Source: Achromobacter sp. HZ34 (GTDB lineage: Bacteria; Pseudomonadota; Gammaproteobacteria; Burkholderiales; Burkholderiaceae_B). From it: 64,000 nt of DNA. The notes beneath the pieces are model-generated. The model was not told where the DNA came from, ran no database searches, and saw only the letters and a list, made by a program, of their open reading frames with translations. The stretch is taken from positions 62,001 through 126,000 of the forward strand of contig NZ_NJIX01000001.1 of NCBI RefSeq assembly GCF_002209485.1, read 5' to 3'. Both the position numbers and the translations under genes were made by a program. Below, piece after piece: positions 22,760 to 32,582 of the stretch (positions within the stretch are counted from its first letter, which is position 1; every line of letters begins with the position of its first letter).

Positions 22760-24206
22760 CCCGGCCAAGGCCGAAGCGCCCAAGGCCGAGGCCCCCAAGG
22801 CTGAGGCGCCCAAGGCCCAGGCCGCTGCCGCGTCCGCGCCGGCCAAGGCTGACGCGCCTGCCCCTGCCGCCGCGCCCGCGCAGGGCGGCGGCGAGGCCGA
22901 CATTACCGTGCCCGATATCGGTGACTTCAAGGAAGTTGAAGTCATTGAAGTGATGGTTGCCGTCGGCGACACCATCAAGGCGGAGCAAAGCCTGATTACC
23001 GTGGAGTCCGACAAGGCCTCGATGGAGATCCCCGCTTCGCAAGGTGGCGTGGTCAAGTCGATCAAGGTCAAGGTGGGCGACAAGGTGTCCAAGGGTTCCG
23101 TGCTGCTGGTGGTCGAAGGCGGCGGTGCCGCCGCGCCGGCGGCTGCTCCGGCAACGCAGGCCGAGGCGGCTCCCAAGGCTGAGTCCGCGCCGAAGGCTGA
23201 CACGGCGGCTGCTGCGGCGCCGGCCCAGGCCGCCGCGGCGTCGCGTCCGGCCGCCGCGCTGGAAGCTTCCGCGCTCAAGCCCGGCCAGTTGCCCCACGCT
23301 TCGCCGTCGGTGCGCAAGTTTGCCCGCGAACTGGGCGTGGACCTGGTGCGCGTGAAGGGCACCGGCGCCAAGGAACGCATTACGCAGGACGACGTGCGCA
23401 ACTTCGTCAAGCAAGCCCTGGCTGGTGGTGCGGCCGCCGCGACGGGCGCCGCCCCGGCCGCGGCCGGCGGTGGCTTGAACGTGCTGGCGTGGCCGCAGGT
23501 CGACTTCGCCAAGTTCGGCCCGATCGAAGCCAAGCCGCTGTCGCGCATCAAGAAGATTTCCGGTGCCAACCTGCATCGCAACTGGGTCATGATTCCTCAC
23601 GTCACCAACAATGACGAAGCGGACATCACGGACCTGGAAGCCCTGCGCGTGACGCTGAACAAGGAAAACGAGAAGGCCGGCATCAAGGTCACCATGCTCG
23701 CGTTCCTGATCAAGGCCGTGGTTGCGGCCCTGAAGAAATTCCCCGAGTTCAATGCCTCGCTGGACGGCGACAACCTGGTCCTGAAGCAGTACTACCACGT
23801 CGGCTTCGCCGCCGACACGCCCAACGGGCTGGTGGTGCCGGTGATCCGCGATGCCGACAAGAAGGGCATTTTCGAGATCGCCAAGGAAACCTCCGACCTG
23901 GCCAAGAAGGCGCGCGACGGCAAGCTGTCGCCGGCTGAAATGCAGGGCGGCTGCTTCTCGATCTCGTCGCTGGGCGGCATCGGCGGCACGCACTTCACGC
24001 CCATCATCAACGCGCCGGAAGTGGCCATCCTGGGCGTGTCGCGCTCGGATCGCAAGCCGGTGTGGAATGGTAGCGAGTTCGTGCCCCGCCTGATCCTGCC
24101 GTTGTCGCTGTCTTACGACCACCGTGTCATCGACGGCGCCTCCGCGGCTCGCTTCAATGCCTATCTGGGCGCGCTGCTGGCCGACTTCCGTCGCATCGCG
24201 CTATAA
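22512..24206 (+). CDS. aceF: Pyruvate dehydrogenase E2, dihydrolipoamide acetyltransferase
   Basis: A 564-residue E2 core. There are two lipoyl domains (about 1-80 and 130-207), each with the lipoylated Lys in [10 protein letters not shown] (first at K44), joined by Ala/Pro-rich linkers. A peripheral subunit-binding domain (about 262-300, [15 protein letters not shown]) follows and then the acyltransferase domain ending with the catalytic DHRVIDGA. The DNA of the first lipoyl domain is 98.8 percent identical to the start of lpdA, while its own second lipoyl domain is clearly diverged at silent sites. Confidence 0.97.
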   Translation: MSNTVEIKVPDIGDFKEVEVIEVLVAAGDAIKAEQSLITVESDKASMEIPSSQAGVVKSVKVKVGDKVAMGSVVLELEAGDAAPAKAEAPKAEAPKAEAPKAQAAAASAPAKADAPAPAAAPAQGGGEADITVPDIGDFKEVEVIEVMVAVGDTIKAEQSLITVESDKASMEIPASQGGVVKSIKVKVGDKVSKGSVLLVVEGGGAAAPAAAPATQAEAAPKAESAPKADTAAAAAPAQAAAASRPAAALEASALKPGQLPHASPSVRKFARELGVDLVRVKGTGAKERITQDDVRNFVKQALAGGAAAATGAAPAAAGGGLNVLAWPQVDFAKFGPIEAKPLSRIKKISGANLHRNWVMIPHVTNNDEADITDLEALRVTLNKENEKAGIKVTMLAFLIKAVVAALKKFPEFNASLDGDNLVLKQYYHVGFAADTPNGLVVPVIRDADKKGIFEIAKETSDLAKKARDGKLSPAEMQGGCFSISSLGGIGGTHFTPIINAPEVAILGVSRSDRKPVWNGSEFVPRLILPLSLSYDHRVIDGASAARFNAYLGALLADFRRIAL

Positions 24207-24218
24207 CCGGGGAGCCCT

Positions 24219-24466
24219 ATGAGCAATACGGTGGAAATCAAGGTACCCGATATCGGCGACTTCAAGGAAGTGGAAGTCATCGAAGTGCTGGTGGCCGCGG
24301 GCGATACGATCAAGGCCGAACAGAGCCTGATCACGGTCGAATCGGACAAGGCGTCGATGGAGATCCCGTCGTCGCAAGCCGGCGTGGTGAAGTCGGTGAA
24401 GGTGAAGGTTGGCGACAAGGTCGCGATGGGTTCGGTGGTGCTGGAGCTGGAGGCGGGCGATGCTGC
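24219..24466 (+). repeat. 248-bp direct repeat, copy 2 (lipoyl domain of lpdA)
   Basis: Second copy of the near-identical lipoyl-domain DNA, offset 1707 bp from copy 1. Recombination between the two would delete most of aceF. Confidence 0.95.
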
Positions 24467-26045
24467 TGCTGCGGCCCCCGCCAAGGCCGAGGCACCCGCT
24501 GCCGCCAGCAAGGCTGCACCCGCCGCCGAAGCGCCCAAGATGCCGGCGCCGCCGCCGGCGGCCAATGCCGCGCCGTCTGGCTCGGGTGGCGCTGCAGCGG
24601 CGCCTGCCGCGGCAAGCTATGCCGGCAGCGTCGACCTGGAATGCGACATGCTGGTGCTGGGCGCGGGCCCTGGCGGCTATTCGGCCGCCTTCCGCGCCGC
24701 CGACCTGGGCATGAAGACAGTCCTGGTCGAACGCTATGCCACGCTGGGCGGTGTATGCCTGAACGTCGGCTGCATTCCTTCCAAGGCGCTGCTGCACGTG
24801 GCGGCGGTCATGGAAGAAGCCAAGGCGCTGGCCGATCACGGCGTCACCTTCGGCGAGCCGAAGATCGACCTGGACAAGCTGCGCAGCTTCAAGGACAGCG
24901 TGGTCGGCAAGTTGACCGGCGGCCTGGCCGGCATGGCCAAGATGCGCAAGGTCACCGTGGTGACCGGGGTGGGTGAGTTCGCCGATCCCTATCACTTGAC
25001 GGTGAAGGCGGCTGACGGCAAGACCCAGACCATCCGTTTCAAGAACGCCATCATCGCGGCGGGCAGCCAGGCCGTGCGCCTGCCTTTCCTGCCCGATGAC
25101 GAACGTGTCGTCGATTCGACCGGCGCGCTGCTCCTGCGCAGCATCCCGAAGAAGATGCTGATCGTGGGCGGCGGCATCATCGGCCTGGAAATGGGTACGG
25201 TGTATTCGACGCTGGGCGCGCGCCTGGACGTGGTGGAAATGCTGGACGGCCTGATGCAGGGCGCGGATCGCGACCTGGTCAAGGTGTGGCAGAAGATGAA
25301 TACGCCGCGCTTCGACAACATCATGCTCAAGACCAAGACGGTGGGCGCGGAGGCCAGGAAGGACGGCATCTACGTCACCTTCGAGGGCGAGGGCGCACCC
25401 AAGGAGCCGCAACGCTATGACCTGGTGCTGCAAGCCGTCGGCCGCAGCCCCAACGGCAAGAAGATCGGCGCCGACAAGGCGGGTATCGCGGTGACGGATC
25501 GCGGCTTCATCGAAGTCGACAAGCAGATGCGCACCAACGTGCCGCACATCTTCGCCATTGGCGACATCGTCGGCCAGCCCATGCTGGCGCACAAGGCCGT
25601 GCATGAAGGCCATGTGGCGGCCGAAGCGGCGTCCGGTGAAAAGTCGTTCTTCGATGCTCGCGTGATTCCGTCGGTGGCCTACACCGATCCGGAAGTGGCG
25701 TGGGTGGGCTTGACCGAAGACGAAGCCAAGAAGCAGGGCGTGAAGATCGAGAAGGGTGTGTTCCCGTGGGCTGCTTCCGGCCGTGCCATCGCCAATGGCC
25801 GCGACGAAGGCTTCACCAAGCTGCTGTTCGATGCTGAAACCCATCGCATCCTGGGCGGCGGCATCGTGGGCACGCATGCCGGCGATCTGATCAGCGAACT
25901 GGCGCTGGCCGTGGAAATGGGCGCGGATGTCGTGGACATCGCCAAGACCATCCACCCGCACCCCACGCTGGGCGAATCGGTGGGCATGGCCGCGGAAGTG
26001 GCTGAAGGCGTCTGCACCGACTTGCCGCCGACGCGGAAGAAGTAA
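24219..26045 (+). CDS. lpdA: Dihydrolipoamide dehydrogenase E3 with N-terminal lipoyl domain
   Basis: E3 of the pyruvate dehydrogenase complex, 608 residues. Residues about 1-80 are a lipoyl domain with its modifiable Lys44 in [10 protein letters not shown], followed by an Ala/Pro linker to about 135. The flavoprotein part has [10 protein letters not shown] (FAD), the redox pair in [16 protein letters not shown] (NAD), FAIGDIVG and the catalytic His-Glu in HPHPTLGES. It reoxidises dihydrolipoamide with NAD+. A lipoyl-bearing E3 is known in several betaproteobacteria and Neisseria. GGGGAG precedes the start. Confidence 0.96.
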   Translation: MSNTVEIKVPDIGDFKEVEVIEVLVAAGDTIKAEQSLITVESDKASMEIPSSQAGVVKSVKVKVGDKVAMGSVVLELEAGDAAAAAPAKAEAPAAASKAAPAAEAPKMPAPPPAANAAPSGSGGAAAAPAAASYAGSVDLECDMLVLGAGPGGYSAAFRAADLGMKTVLVERYATLGGVCLNVGCIPSKALLHVAAVMEEAKALADHGVTFGEPKIDLDKLRSFKDSVVGKLTGGLAGMAKMRKVTVVTGVGEFADPYHLTVKAADGKTQTIRFKNAIIAAGSQAVRLPFLPDDERVVDSTGALLLRSIPKKMLIVGGGIIGLEMGTVYSTLGARLDVVEMLDGLMQGADRDLVKVWQKMNTPRFDNIMLKTKTVGAEARKDGIYVTFEGEGAPKEPQRYDLVLQAVGRSPNGKKIGADKAGIAVTDRGFIEVDKQMRTNVPHIFAIGDIVGQPMLAHKAVHEGHVAAEAASGEKSFFDARVIPSVAYTDPEVAWVGLTEDEAKKQGVKIEKGVFPWAASGRAIANGRDEGFTKLLFDAETHRILGGGIVGTHAGDLISELALAVEMGADVVDIAKTIHPHPTLGESVGMAAEVAEGVCTDLPPTRKK

Positions 26046-26067
26046 GCGGAAGCAGTCGTTTCCGTAG

Positions 26068-26103
26068 CCCCCGGAAACTGGACCCAGGTCCGGTTTCCGG
26101 GGG
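26068..26103 (+). terminator. Terminator-like hairpin after lpdA
   Basis: CCCCCGGAAAC (26068-26078) pairs with GTTTCCGGGGG (26093-26103), and the intervening bases extend the stem with GGACC-CA-GGTCC. It is followed by TTATTCATT, a weak T-rich tail. It lies 22 bases after the lpdA stop. Confidence 0.75.
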
Positions 26104-26189
26104 TTATTCATTGTGGCGTCGGCGTTGCGGCGTCCAGTTCGGATTTGAAATTGGGCCGGTGTTCGAGCCAGGCGAGTGAGATTACCACC

Positions 26190-27401
26190 ATGGGCAAGGT
26201 GAACGAACGGGTGGTCAGTATCGTGCCTGGGCACGACAAGCATCTGTCCGGCGACCAGCAGCTATTCAACTCCCTCACCGGGCAGATCGAAGCGCGGCGC
26301 GCGCGGCTGCGCGCTTGGGAAACGATGCAGAACGTCTTCCACAAGCAGTACGCCGACGAATTGCTGCCGCTGGCACGCGAGTCGACGGATCTGCAGGTGA
26401 GGATGGTCTATCGGCTCAACGACGCCTTCGACGACAAGAGCCTGACCAAGGCGGAACGGTTGACGCTGTCGGACCTGATCGCGCGGATGGCTGGACGTCT
26501 GGTCGAGGAGAGCGACGACGCGGGCCTGAAGGCCATCCGGAATATGCATGCCGGGCCCGACCAGGACGGCGGGGGCGAGGCTGCTCCCGCGGCTCGGGCC
26601 CATTCCGGCAAGCCGGTGGCCGACGATGTTGCCGGTGCCGGAACGGGGGAGGGTGTGGAGTCGGATCCGCTACGAGATTGGCGTTCAGATTCCGCAGCGG
26701 CGTCGTCCGACGAATTGCTGCAATACGAGCAGGCGGAATTGCAGGCACGGCTGGTGCGCGAGGCGGCCAAGGAGCAGGCGCGGGCGGCGCGCGAGCAGGC
26801 GCGAGCGGAGAAACAGGCCGCAAAGCAGGCAGCAAAGCAGGCCGCTGGCAAGCCCGCGGCGCAGTCGGCGCAACAACAGGCCGCCGCGTTGCTGCAAGCC
26901 GCGCAGGCGGAAGCCGGTAAATCCCTGCGCGAGGTGTACCGCAAGCTTGCCAGCGCCTGGCATCCCGACCGTGAGCCGGACCCTGATGAGCGCGTACGCA
27001 AGACCGCGCTGATGCAGGAAGCCAACCGGGCTTACGAAAAAAAGGATCTGCTCAGGCTGCTGGAGTTGCGGCTGGAACTGGAACACATTGCCCGGCATTC
27101 CAGCAATGGGATCGGGAATCTCGACGAAGCGCGCCTCAGGCACTACAACCAGATACTCAAGGAGCAACTAGGCGACCTGGACGAGGAAATCCGTCACCTG
27201 GAGGACGGATTCCGACGCTCCTACGGCTTGCGGCCGTCCAGCGCCATCGAACCCGACACCATCCTGCGCATCCTGCGCAAGGACGTGGCCGGGCTACGTG
27301 ATCACATCCGGGACATGGCGATGGAACTGCGCCTGCTGGAAGACATCGACCGCTTGAAAGACTGGCTGGGCCATCTGAAGACCCAGTTCAAGCAGCGTTA
27401 G
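26190..27401 (+). CDS. J-domain protein with coiled-coil, function unknown
   Basis: A 403-residue soluble protein. Residues about 30-120 are charged and helical. The stretch about 175-240 is an Ala/Gln/Arg/Glu-rich coiled coil (KQAAKQAAGK). Residues about 245-295 form a J-domain-like segment with the diagnostic HPD at 258-260 (LASAWHPDREPD), the motif that stimulates the ATPase of an Hsp70. No Gly/Phe or zinc-finger region is present, so it is not DnaJ itself. A helical C-terminus follows. It could be a specialised DnaK co-chaperone. The ATG at 26190 was preferred to an upstream TTG. Confidence 0.75.
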   Translation: MGKVNERVVSIVPGHDKHLSGDQQLFNSLTGQIEARRARLRAWETMQNVFHKQYADELLPLARESTDLQVRMVYRLNDAFDDKSLTKAERLTLSDLIARMAGRLVEESDDAGLKAIRNMHAGPDQDGGGEAAPAARAHSGKPVADDVAGAGTGEGVESDPLRDWRSDSAAASSDELLQYEQAELQARLVREAAKEQARAAREQARAEKQAAKQAAKQAAGKPAAQSAQQQAAALLQAAQAEAGKSLREVYRKLASAWHPDREPDPDERVRKTALMQEANRAYEKKDLLRLLELRLELEHIARHSSNGIGNLDEARLRHYNQILKEQLGDLDEEIRHLEDGFRRSYGLRPSSAIEPDTILRILRKDVAGLRDHIRDMAMELRLLEDIDRLKDWLGHLKTQFKQR

Positions 27402-28054
27402 CGGGCGTTCACGAGCTGCCTGCGCACCTCGAGCGCGGCGGCTTCGACTGCGGAGATGACGGGGACCGGGAAGCGCGGGGCGAGGCTTGCTGCCGCGGCG
27501 GACAGCGGGCCGCCGCCTATTACCACCGCTGCGGCGCCGTCCGTTTCGATGCATGTCCGTACAGCCAGGGCAAGTCGTTCTTCCTGCTGCTCGGGATCAT
27601 TGGCCAGCGCCAAGGGATCGCCCGCGGCAAGTCGGGTTCCGGTGAAAAACGCGGTCAGCCCAAGACGGTCGACGGTCCGCGCGATCGATGTTTCAAGACC
27701 CGGCGTGGTCGTTGCCACACCGAATCGGCGGCCGCCGTCAGCGGCCAGGCGCAAGGAGGCTACCCCCAGGCCTGTCACGGGAATGGCCACCACTGCGCGC
27801 AGGGCGTCCAGGCCCGGATCACCAAAGGCCCCCACGATGATGGCCGCCACGTCGTTGGCCCGTGCGCGGCCTATCCTGACCACTTCCTCGGCAGCCACGG
27901 CCAGTTCGGCCGGCGTCGTGATCATGGACGGGCCGCGCGTTGCCGTCTCGCTGGTCGTTGCTACCGTCACCGGGAGAGCAGCGCGCAGGATGCCGTGCAT
28001 CATCGTCGTCGTTGCTGCCGACGAGTTGGGGTTGATGAGCAGGATGGGGCGCAT
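27398..28054 (-). CDS. Asp/Glu/hydantoin racemase family protein lacking both catalytic Cys
   Basis: A 218-residue protein of the hydantoin/allantoin racemase family (starts MRPILLINPNSS, the family signature). Active members use two cysteines, Cys76 and Cys181 in the characterised hydantoin racemase. Here the matching positions read GAFGDPG (Ala76) and VIGGGPLS (Gly near 181), so two-base racemisation cannot work in the usual way. It is the last gene of the ABC transporter-PuuE-GntR operon, which suggests a ureide or hydantoin substrate. A lyase or hydrolase role, or a binding role, is possible. The stop overlaps the convergent J-domain gene by four bases. Confidence 0.75.
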   Translation of the reverse strand: MRPILLINPNSSAATTTMMHGILRAALPVTVATTSETATRGPSMITTPAELAVAAEEVVRIGRARANDVAAIIVGAFGDPGLDALRAVVAIPVTGLGVASLRLAADGGRRFGVATTTPGLETSIARTVDRLGLTAFFTGTRLAAGDPLALANDPEQQEERLALAVRTCIETDGAAAVVIGGGPLSAAAASLAPRFPVPVISAVEAAALEVRRQLVNAR

Positions 28055-28093
28055 AGGACGGTGTTTTCGTGCTGGCGTATCAGGGCTGGACGG

Positions 28094-28819
28094 TCATGGT
28101 TCGGTAGAAGCCGATGCCGCGGCGGCGCTGCCCGCCGCCAGGTGCGCCGCCCACATGGCGCTCAAGGTTTCCACCGCGTCCCTGGACGGCGCGGCGACAC
28201 CGGGTCGCAGCCGCGTTTCGATCAGCGACAGGTGCGTGCGCATGCTGCGCGACGCCGCGGCGCCGTCGCCCGACAGCAGGGCGGTAAAGATGTCGCGGTG
28301 CTCGTCGCAGGCACACTGCGAGGCCCGGGCCGGCTCGAATACCGCCACCAGCATGGAAGTGCGGCTGACCAGTTCCTGCACCTGCTGCAGCACGAAGGCG
28401 CTGCGGGTGGCCTGTGCCAGCAGCACATGGAACTCCGCCGACAGGCGTACCGATTCCGCGCGGTCACCGCCTTCCTGCGCCGCATTTTCCCTGGCCAGAT
28501 GCTCCTGCAGCCGTTCGATATCCCGCGGACTCAAGCTGGACGCCAGATGGCTGGCGATGCCGCCTTCGAGTATGCGCCGCGCCTCGTATATCTCGCGCGC
28601 CTGCGCCAGCGATGGCGCCGCGACGAAGGCGCCCCGATTGCGTATCAGCTCGATAAGCTGGTTGTTGCCCAGGCGCAGCAGGATCCTGCGCATGCGTTCG
28701 CGGCTGACGCCGAATACCTCCGCTAGCGCGGTCTCGCGCAGCGGCGAACCGGGCGCCAGTTCGCCTGCCAGCAGCGCGCGGGAGATGGTGGCGTAGATCG
28801 CCTCTTCCTGGTCTTTCAT
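28094..28819 (-). CDS. GntR-family transcriptional regulator (FCD domain)
   Basis: A 241-residue regulator. The N-terminal winged helix (about 5-70) contains GSPLRETALAEVFGVSRERMRRIL, followed by an all-helical FCD ligand domain with the His/Asp residues of the metal/ligand site (EFH, DEH, RTHL). FCD regulators usually sense small carboxylates or related catabolic intermediates. Its place between the deacetylase-like and racemase-like genes suggests it controls this operon, probably through the 27-bp palindrome upstream of the binding-protein gene. Confidence 0.87.
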   Translation of the reverse strand: MKDQEEAIYATISRALLAGELAPGSPLRETALAEVFGVSRERMRRILLRLGNNQLIELIRNRGAFVAAPSLAQAREIYEARRILEGGIASHLASSLSPRDIERLQEHLARENAAQEGGDRAESVRLSAEFHVLLAQATRSAFVLQQVQELVSRTSMLVAVFEPARASQCACDEHRDIFTALLSGDGAAASRSMRTHLSLIETRLRPGVAAPSRDAVETLSAMWAAHLAAGSAAAASASTEP

Positions 28820-28828
28820 GGCAGCAGT

Positions 28829-29743
28829 TTAGCCGGCATGGTCCAGCCAGTGCCGCGCGATCTGCTCACGCGTCGCCACCCAGGCGCCGCCCGATTCCGC
28901 GATGTGCCGCAGGATGCGTTCGAGAGCGCCCATGCGCGCCGGCCGGCCTATCATGCGCAGATGCAGCCCGATGGACAGCATGCGGGGCTGCGTGGCGCCT
29001 TCGCGGCTCAGCCAGTCGTAGGCAGCGCAGACGTAGTTGGCGAAAGCGTCTCCGGTGTCGAAGCGCTGGGTGTTCTGGAACTGCATGTCGTTGGTGTCGA
29101 AGGCGTAGGGCAGCACCACGTGGCGGCGGCCTGCCACCGGCAGGATGTAGGGCGTGTCATCGTTGTAGGCGTCGCTGTCATACAGGAAGCCTTCTTCGGC
29201 CAGCAGCCGGCGCGTATGCGGCGAAGGATTGGACCGCGTGTGCCAGCCGACGGGCGCGCGTCCCGTGGCGGCCTCGATGGCGCGCCGGGTGCGTACGATG
29301 AAAGCGCGCTCTTCGGCCTCCGCCAGCCCGGCATGTTTTTGCCAGCGCCATCCATGCGCCGAAAGCTCGTGACCGCGTTCGGTGGCGTGCCGCGCCAGCC
29401 ACGGCGAGCGTTCCACCGCCCGCCCGCAGGCGCTCAGCGTGTAGACCTTCTCGTACTGCGCGAACAGCTCGTCGATGCGCCAGTAAGCGACCCGCGTGCC
29501 GTACTCGAAATGGCTGTCGATGCACGCGTCCGGCATGGGCTGGGGATCGATCACTTCGTAGATCCCTTCGTTGCGCGGGTCGCCATCGGTCATGGAGAAT
29601 TCCGCGCCTTCCTCGAAGTTGACGACGAAGGAGACGGCGACCCGTGCATCGCCGGGCCAGCGCACGGCGGGCGGACGGCCGCCGTAGCCTACGAAGTCGC
29701 GGGAGGAAGTGGATGGGGCAGGAATGGGTTCAGGCGTACTCAT
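28829..29743 (-). CDS. PuuE-like allantoinase / polysaccharide deacetylase family protein
   Basis: A 304-residue NodB-fold protein of the PuuE branch: RDFVGYGGRPP and WP...RVAVSFVVNFEEGAE near the N-terminus, then SAHGW, GWHTRSNPSPHTRRLL and the C-terminal LHLRMIGRPARM. PuuE-type members hydrolyse (S)-allantoin to allantoate without metal; others in the group act on unknown amides. Neighbouring ABC importer and hydantoin-racemase-family genes fit a cyclic ureide substrate. The ATG at 29743 was chosen over an in-frame TTG two codons upstream. Confidence 0.82.
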   Translation of the reverse strand: MSTPEPIPAPSTSSRDFVGYGGRPPAVRWPGDARVAVSFVVNFEEGAEFSMTDGDPRNEGIYEVIDPQPMPDACIDSHFEYGTRVAYWRIDELFAQYEKVYTLSACGRAVERSPWLARHATERGHELSAHGWRWQKHAGLAEAEERAFIVRTRRAIEAATGRAPVGWHTRSNPSPHTRRLLAEEGFLYDSDAYNDDTPYILPVAGRRHVVLPYAFDTNDMQFQNTQRFDTGDAFANYVCAAYDWLSREGATQPRMLSIGLHLRMIGRPARMGALERILRHIAESGGAWVATREQIARHWLDHAG

Positions 29744-29758
29744 GGTCAACGTCAGGAT

Positions 29759-30556
29759 TCAGAATTGGGCCAGGCGGCGCATGCCCACCAGCCGTTCGGT
29801 GATGAACAGCACAATGATGGCCAGCAGGATCAAGCCGGCCGACAGCGCGGCGATGGTGGGATCGGGCGACTCTTCGAGATAGCGCAGGATCTCGATCGGC
29901 AGCGTCTTCTGCCGCGCATCGGTCAGGAAGATCGAGATGGGGTAGTTGTCCATCGACGCCAGGAAGGCGAACAGGCCCGACGTGAGAAAGGCGGGTGCCA
30001 GCGCCGGCACCATCACCTTCAGCACCGCCCGCGCGGGCGACAGGCCCAGCGTGCGCGCCGCTTCCAGGAGCCGCATGTCGAATAGCGCCAAGCTGGCGTG
30101 CACCGTGCGAACGACATAAGGCAGGGTGATCACGATGTGGCCGATGATCAGCGCGCTGAGCACGTCGCGCAGCCCGAGCTCGCGCAGCAACTGCAGCAGC
30201 GCTACGCCGATGACCAGGCCCGGCATCAGCAGGGGCGACACGAGAAAAGCCAGCAACGCGTCGCGCCCCTTGAAGCGGCCATGCGCGATCGCAAGGGCGC
30301 ACAGGGTTCCCAGCACCAGCGCGGCGGCCGTTGATGCCAACGCTACGTTCACGGACAACAGCAGCGTCTGGCCCAGGCCGTCCTTGTGCAGCACAGCCTG
30401 GTACCACCGCAACGACCACTGCGGTGCGGGCAGGTTGAAGACAGGAGAACTGCTGAAGGAAACCAGCACCACCACGACCAGGGGCGCCAGCATGAAGATG
30501 GCCACCAGCAGCAGCATCAGGCTGCCGCCGGCGCGCGTAAGTTTGTCGGTCTTCAT
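29759..30556 (-). CDS. ABC transporter permease (PotC-like)
   Basis: A 265-residue inner-membrane permease with six predicted helices and the EAA loop (LLEAARTLGLSPARAVLKVMVPALAP) that contacts the ATPase. It belongs to the polyamine/opine/Fe3+ type of importer (PotC-like second permease). Its ATG overlaps the stop of the other permease gene by ATGA. It precedes the PuuE-like gene in the same operon. Confidence 0.9.
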   Translation of the reverse strand: MKTDKLTRAGGSLMLLLVAIFMLAPLVVVVLVSFSSSPVFNLPAPQWSLRWYQAVLHKDGLGQTLLLSVNVALASTAAALVLGTLCALAIAHGRFKGRDALLAFLVSPLLMPGLVIGVALLQLLRELGLRDVLSALIIGHIVITLPYVVRTVHASLALFDMRLLEAARTLGLSPARAVLKVMVPALAPAFLTSGLFAFLASMDNYPISIFLTDARQKTLPIEILRYLEESPDPTIAALSAGLILLAIIVLFITERLVGMRRLAQF

Positions 30557-31503
30557 GATGTGCCCTTGTTTTTATCCGCCGGCGCCAGGCGCGCATCGAC
30601 GCGGCGCGCCAGCCAGCTGCTGATGAGAACGATCAGCACGGCCAGCGCCAGGAGCACGACGGCCATGGTCGAACCGGCCTGGCGGTCGCGCATGAACAAG
30701 TAGGCGCGCGCCACCAGCGCGGGCAGGGTCTGGTAACGGTCGCCCACGACCAGTGCCGGTATCACGTACATGGATACCGCCATCGAAAAGACGAAGGTGC
30801 AGCCGGTGATGACGCCGGGCACGGACAAGGGCCAGACGACATGGCGGAACTTGTACATCGCGCCCGCGCCCAGCGTGGCGGCGGCATCGGTCAAGCGCCG
30901 GTCGATCTGCCGTGCCACGGTGAAGATGGGCAGCACCATGAAGGGCAGGAACACGTGGACGGCGGTGATCACCAGGCCGCGTTCGTTGAACAGAAGCCTG
31001 AGCGGAGCGTCGATCAGCCCGAGCTTCAGCAAGGTCATATTGAGCAGCCCGTTGCTGCGCAGCAGGATGGTCCAGGCGAAGCTCTTGACCACCACGCCCA
31101 CCGACAGCGGCAGGATGAGGACCAGGAACATCAGGCCCTGTACGGCCAGTGATGCGCGTGCCATGGCAAAGGCCACGGGGTAGCCGATCAGCAGGCAGAT
31201 GGCCGTCACGCCGGCGGCGATCTTGACCGTATTCCAGATGACCGTCAGATGATAGGAGTCGCTGAAGAAGGCGGTATAGCCGCCCAGGCTGAAGCCGCCA
31301 TCCGTGGCGCGCAGGCTGGTCGCCAGGAGAAACACCAGCGGCAGCGCGAAGACGAGCAGCAGGTAGCTGACGCCGGGCAGGGCCAGCCAGCCGATGCCGT
31401 AGCGGGAGCCGGCCGTCTTGTGGGCCGGCGCCGGGGCCAGGGTTGGCGCCGGCGCCGCCAGTGTGGCGGGGGCGACCGAGGGCCTTGTGCCAGCTTCGCT
31501 CAT
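30553..31503 (-). CDS. ABC transporter permease (PotB-like)
   Basis: A 316-residue permease with an Ala/Pro-rich N-terminal extension of about 35 residues before the first helix and an EAA-type loop (LTDAAATLGAGAMYKFRHVVWPLSVPG). It pairs with the PotC-like permease. Start and stop codons overlap both neighbours by four bases. Confidence 0.9.
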   Translation of the reverse strand: MSEAGTRPSVAPATLAAPAPTLAPAPAHKTAGSRYGIGWLALPGVSYLLLVFALPLVFLLATSLRATDGGFSLGGYTAFFSDSYHLTVIWNTVKIAAGVTAICLLIGYPVAFAMARASLAVQGLMFLVLILPLSVGVVVKSFAWTILLRSNGLLNMTLLKLGLIDAPLRLLFNERGLVITAVHVFLPFMVLPIFTVARQIDRRLTDAAATLGAGAMYKFRHVVWPLSVPGVITGCTFVFSMAVSMYVIPALVVGDRYQTLPALVARAYLFMRDRQAGSTMAVVLLALAVLIVLISSWLARRVDARLAPADKNKGTS

Positions 31504-32582
31504 GCGGCCTCCGGCGCGGGGAACACCAGCGTCTGCGCCACCGGCCAGGCCAGCGCGACACTGTCGCCGGGGCGGGGCGCGCAGCCGGTCTGGGCTGAAA
31601 GCTCGGCCACGACTTTCTGGGTGCTTGCGGCTGTATCCATGTAGATCAGTCTGCGTGCTCCCAGGTACGCGGTGTCGCTCACCTTCATCTGGAGCGTGTT
31701 GGCATTGCCACCGGCTGGCGCTGCGTCGCCCAGGCAGATGGATTCGGGCCGCACCGCCAGCACCACGCGGCTACCCACGGCTACGGACGAGGGGGCTTTC
31801 ATCGAACCCTGTGGCGTCTTCACGCTAACCATGCCGTCCGCGGCGGCTTCCACCTGGCCTTCGAACTGGCTGGACAGCCCGACGAAATTCAGCGCGAACA
31901 GCGTGCGCGGCTTGGCGTAGATCGCTTCCGGTACGTCGAGCTGTTCGATGATGCCGCCGTTCATCAAGGCGATACGGTCCGACATGACCAGGGCCTCGTC
32001 CTGGTCGTGCGTCACGAAGATGGCGGTAATGCCGGCATCGCGCAGAATCCGCCGCAGTTCGATCTGCATGTGTTCGCGCAGCTTGCGGTCCAGCGCGGAC
32101 AACGGTTCGTCCAGCAGGATCAGGCGCGGCCGCGTCGCCAGCGCGCGAGCCACGGCAACGCGTTGTTGCTGGCCACCCGACAGCGCGGCCACGGGCCGGT
32201 CGGCCAACGCGGCAAGCTGTACCGACTGCAGCACCGCGCGCACTCTTTGCGCGCGTTCATCGCGCGGCAGCCCGTGCGCCTTCAGGCCGAACGCGATGTT
32301 CTCTTCCACGGTCAGGTGGGGAAACAGGGCGTAGTTCTGGAACACCACGCCGATGTTGCGGCGGTGCGCCGCAACGCGGGTGAGGTCCGTGCCATCGACG
32401 GTGATGCTGCCGTCGTCGCAGGGGGTAAGGCCCGCGATCAGCCGCAGCAAAGTGGTCTTGCCGCAACCCGAAGGGCCCAGCAGCGACAGGAACTCGCCCG
32501 AGGCCACCGACAGGTCGAGCCCGTCGACCACGGTCTGGCGACCGTAGCGCTTGGTGACGCCAGTCAGGTGCAGGGCGCTCAT
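31500..32582 (-). CDS. ABC transporter ATP-binding protein (PotA-like)
   Basis: A 360-residue ATPase: Walker A GPSGCGKT, Q-loop FQNYALFPH, signature LSGGQQQR, Walker B LILLDEP and switch His in VTHDQ. A C-terminal TOBE-type regulatory domain (about 280-355) is typical of PotA/UgpC/FbpC importers. The ATG at 32582 overlaps the TGA of the binding-protein gene; the longer frame lies inside that gene. It powers the importer. Confidence 0.93.
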   Translation of the reverse strand: MSALHLTGVTKRYGRQTVVDGLDLSVASGEFLSLLGPSGCGKTTLLRLIAGLTPCDDGSITVDGTDLTRVAAHRRNIGVVFQNYALFPHLTVEENIAFGLKAHGLPRDERAQRVRAVLQSVQLAALADRPVAALSGGQQQRVAVARALATRPRLILLDEPLSALDRKLREHMQIELRRILRDAGITAIFVTHDQDEALVMSDRIALMNGGIIEQLDVPEAIYAKPRTLFALNFVGLSSQFEGQVEAAADGMVSVKTPQGSMKAPSSVAVGSRVVLAVRPESICLGDAAPAGGNANTLQMKVSDTAYLGARRLIYMDTAASTQKVVAELSAQTGCAPRPGDSVALAWPVAQTLVFPAPEAA

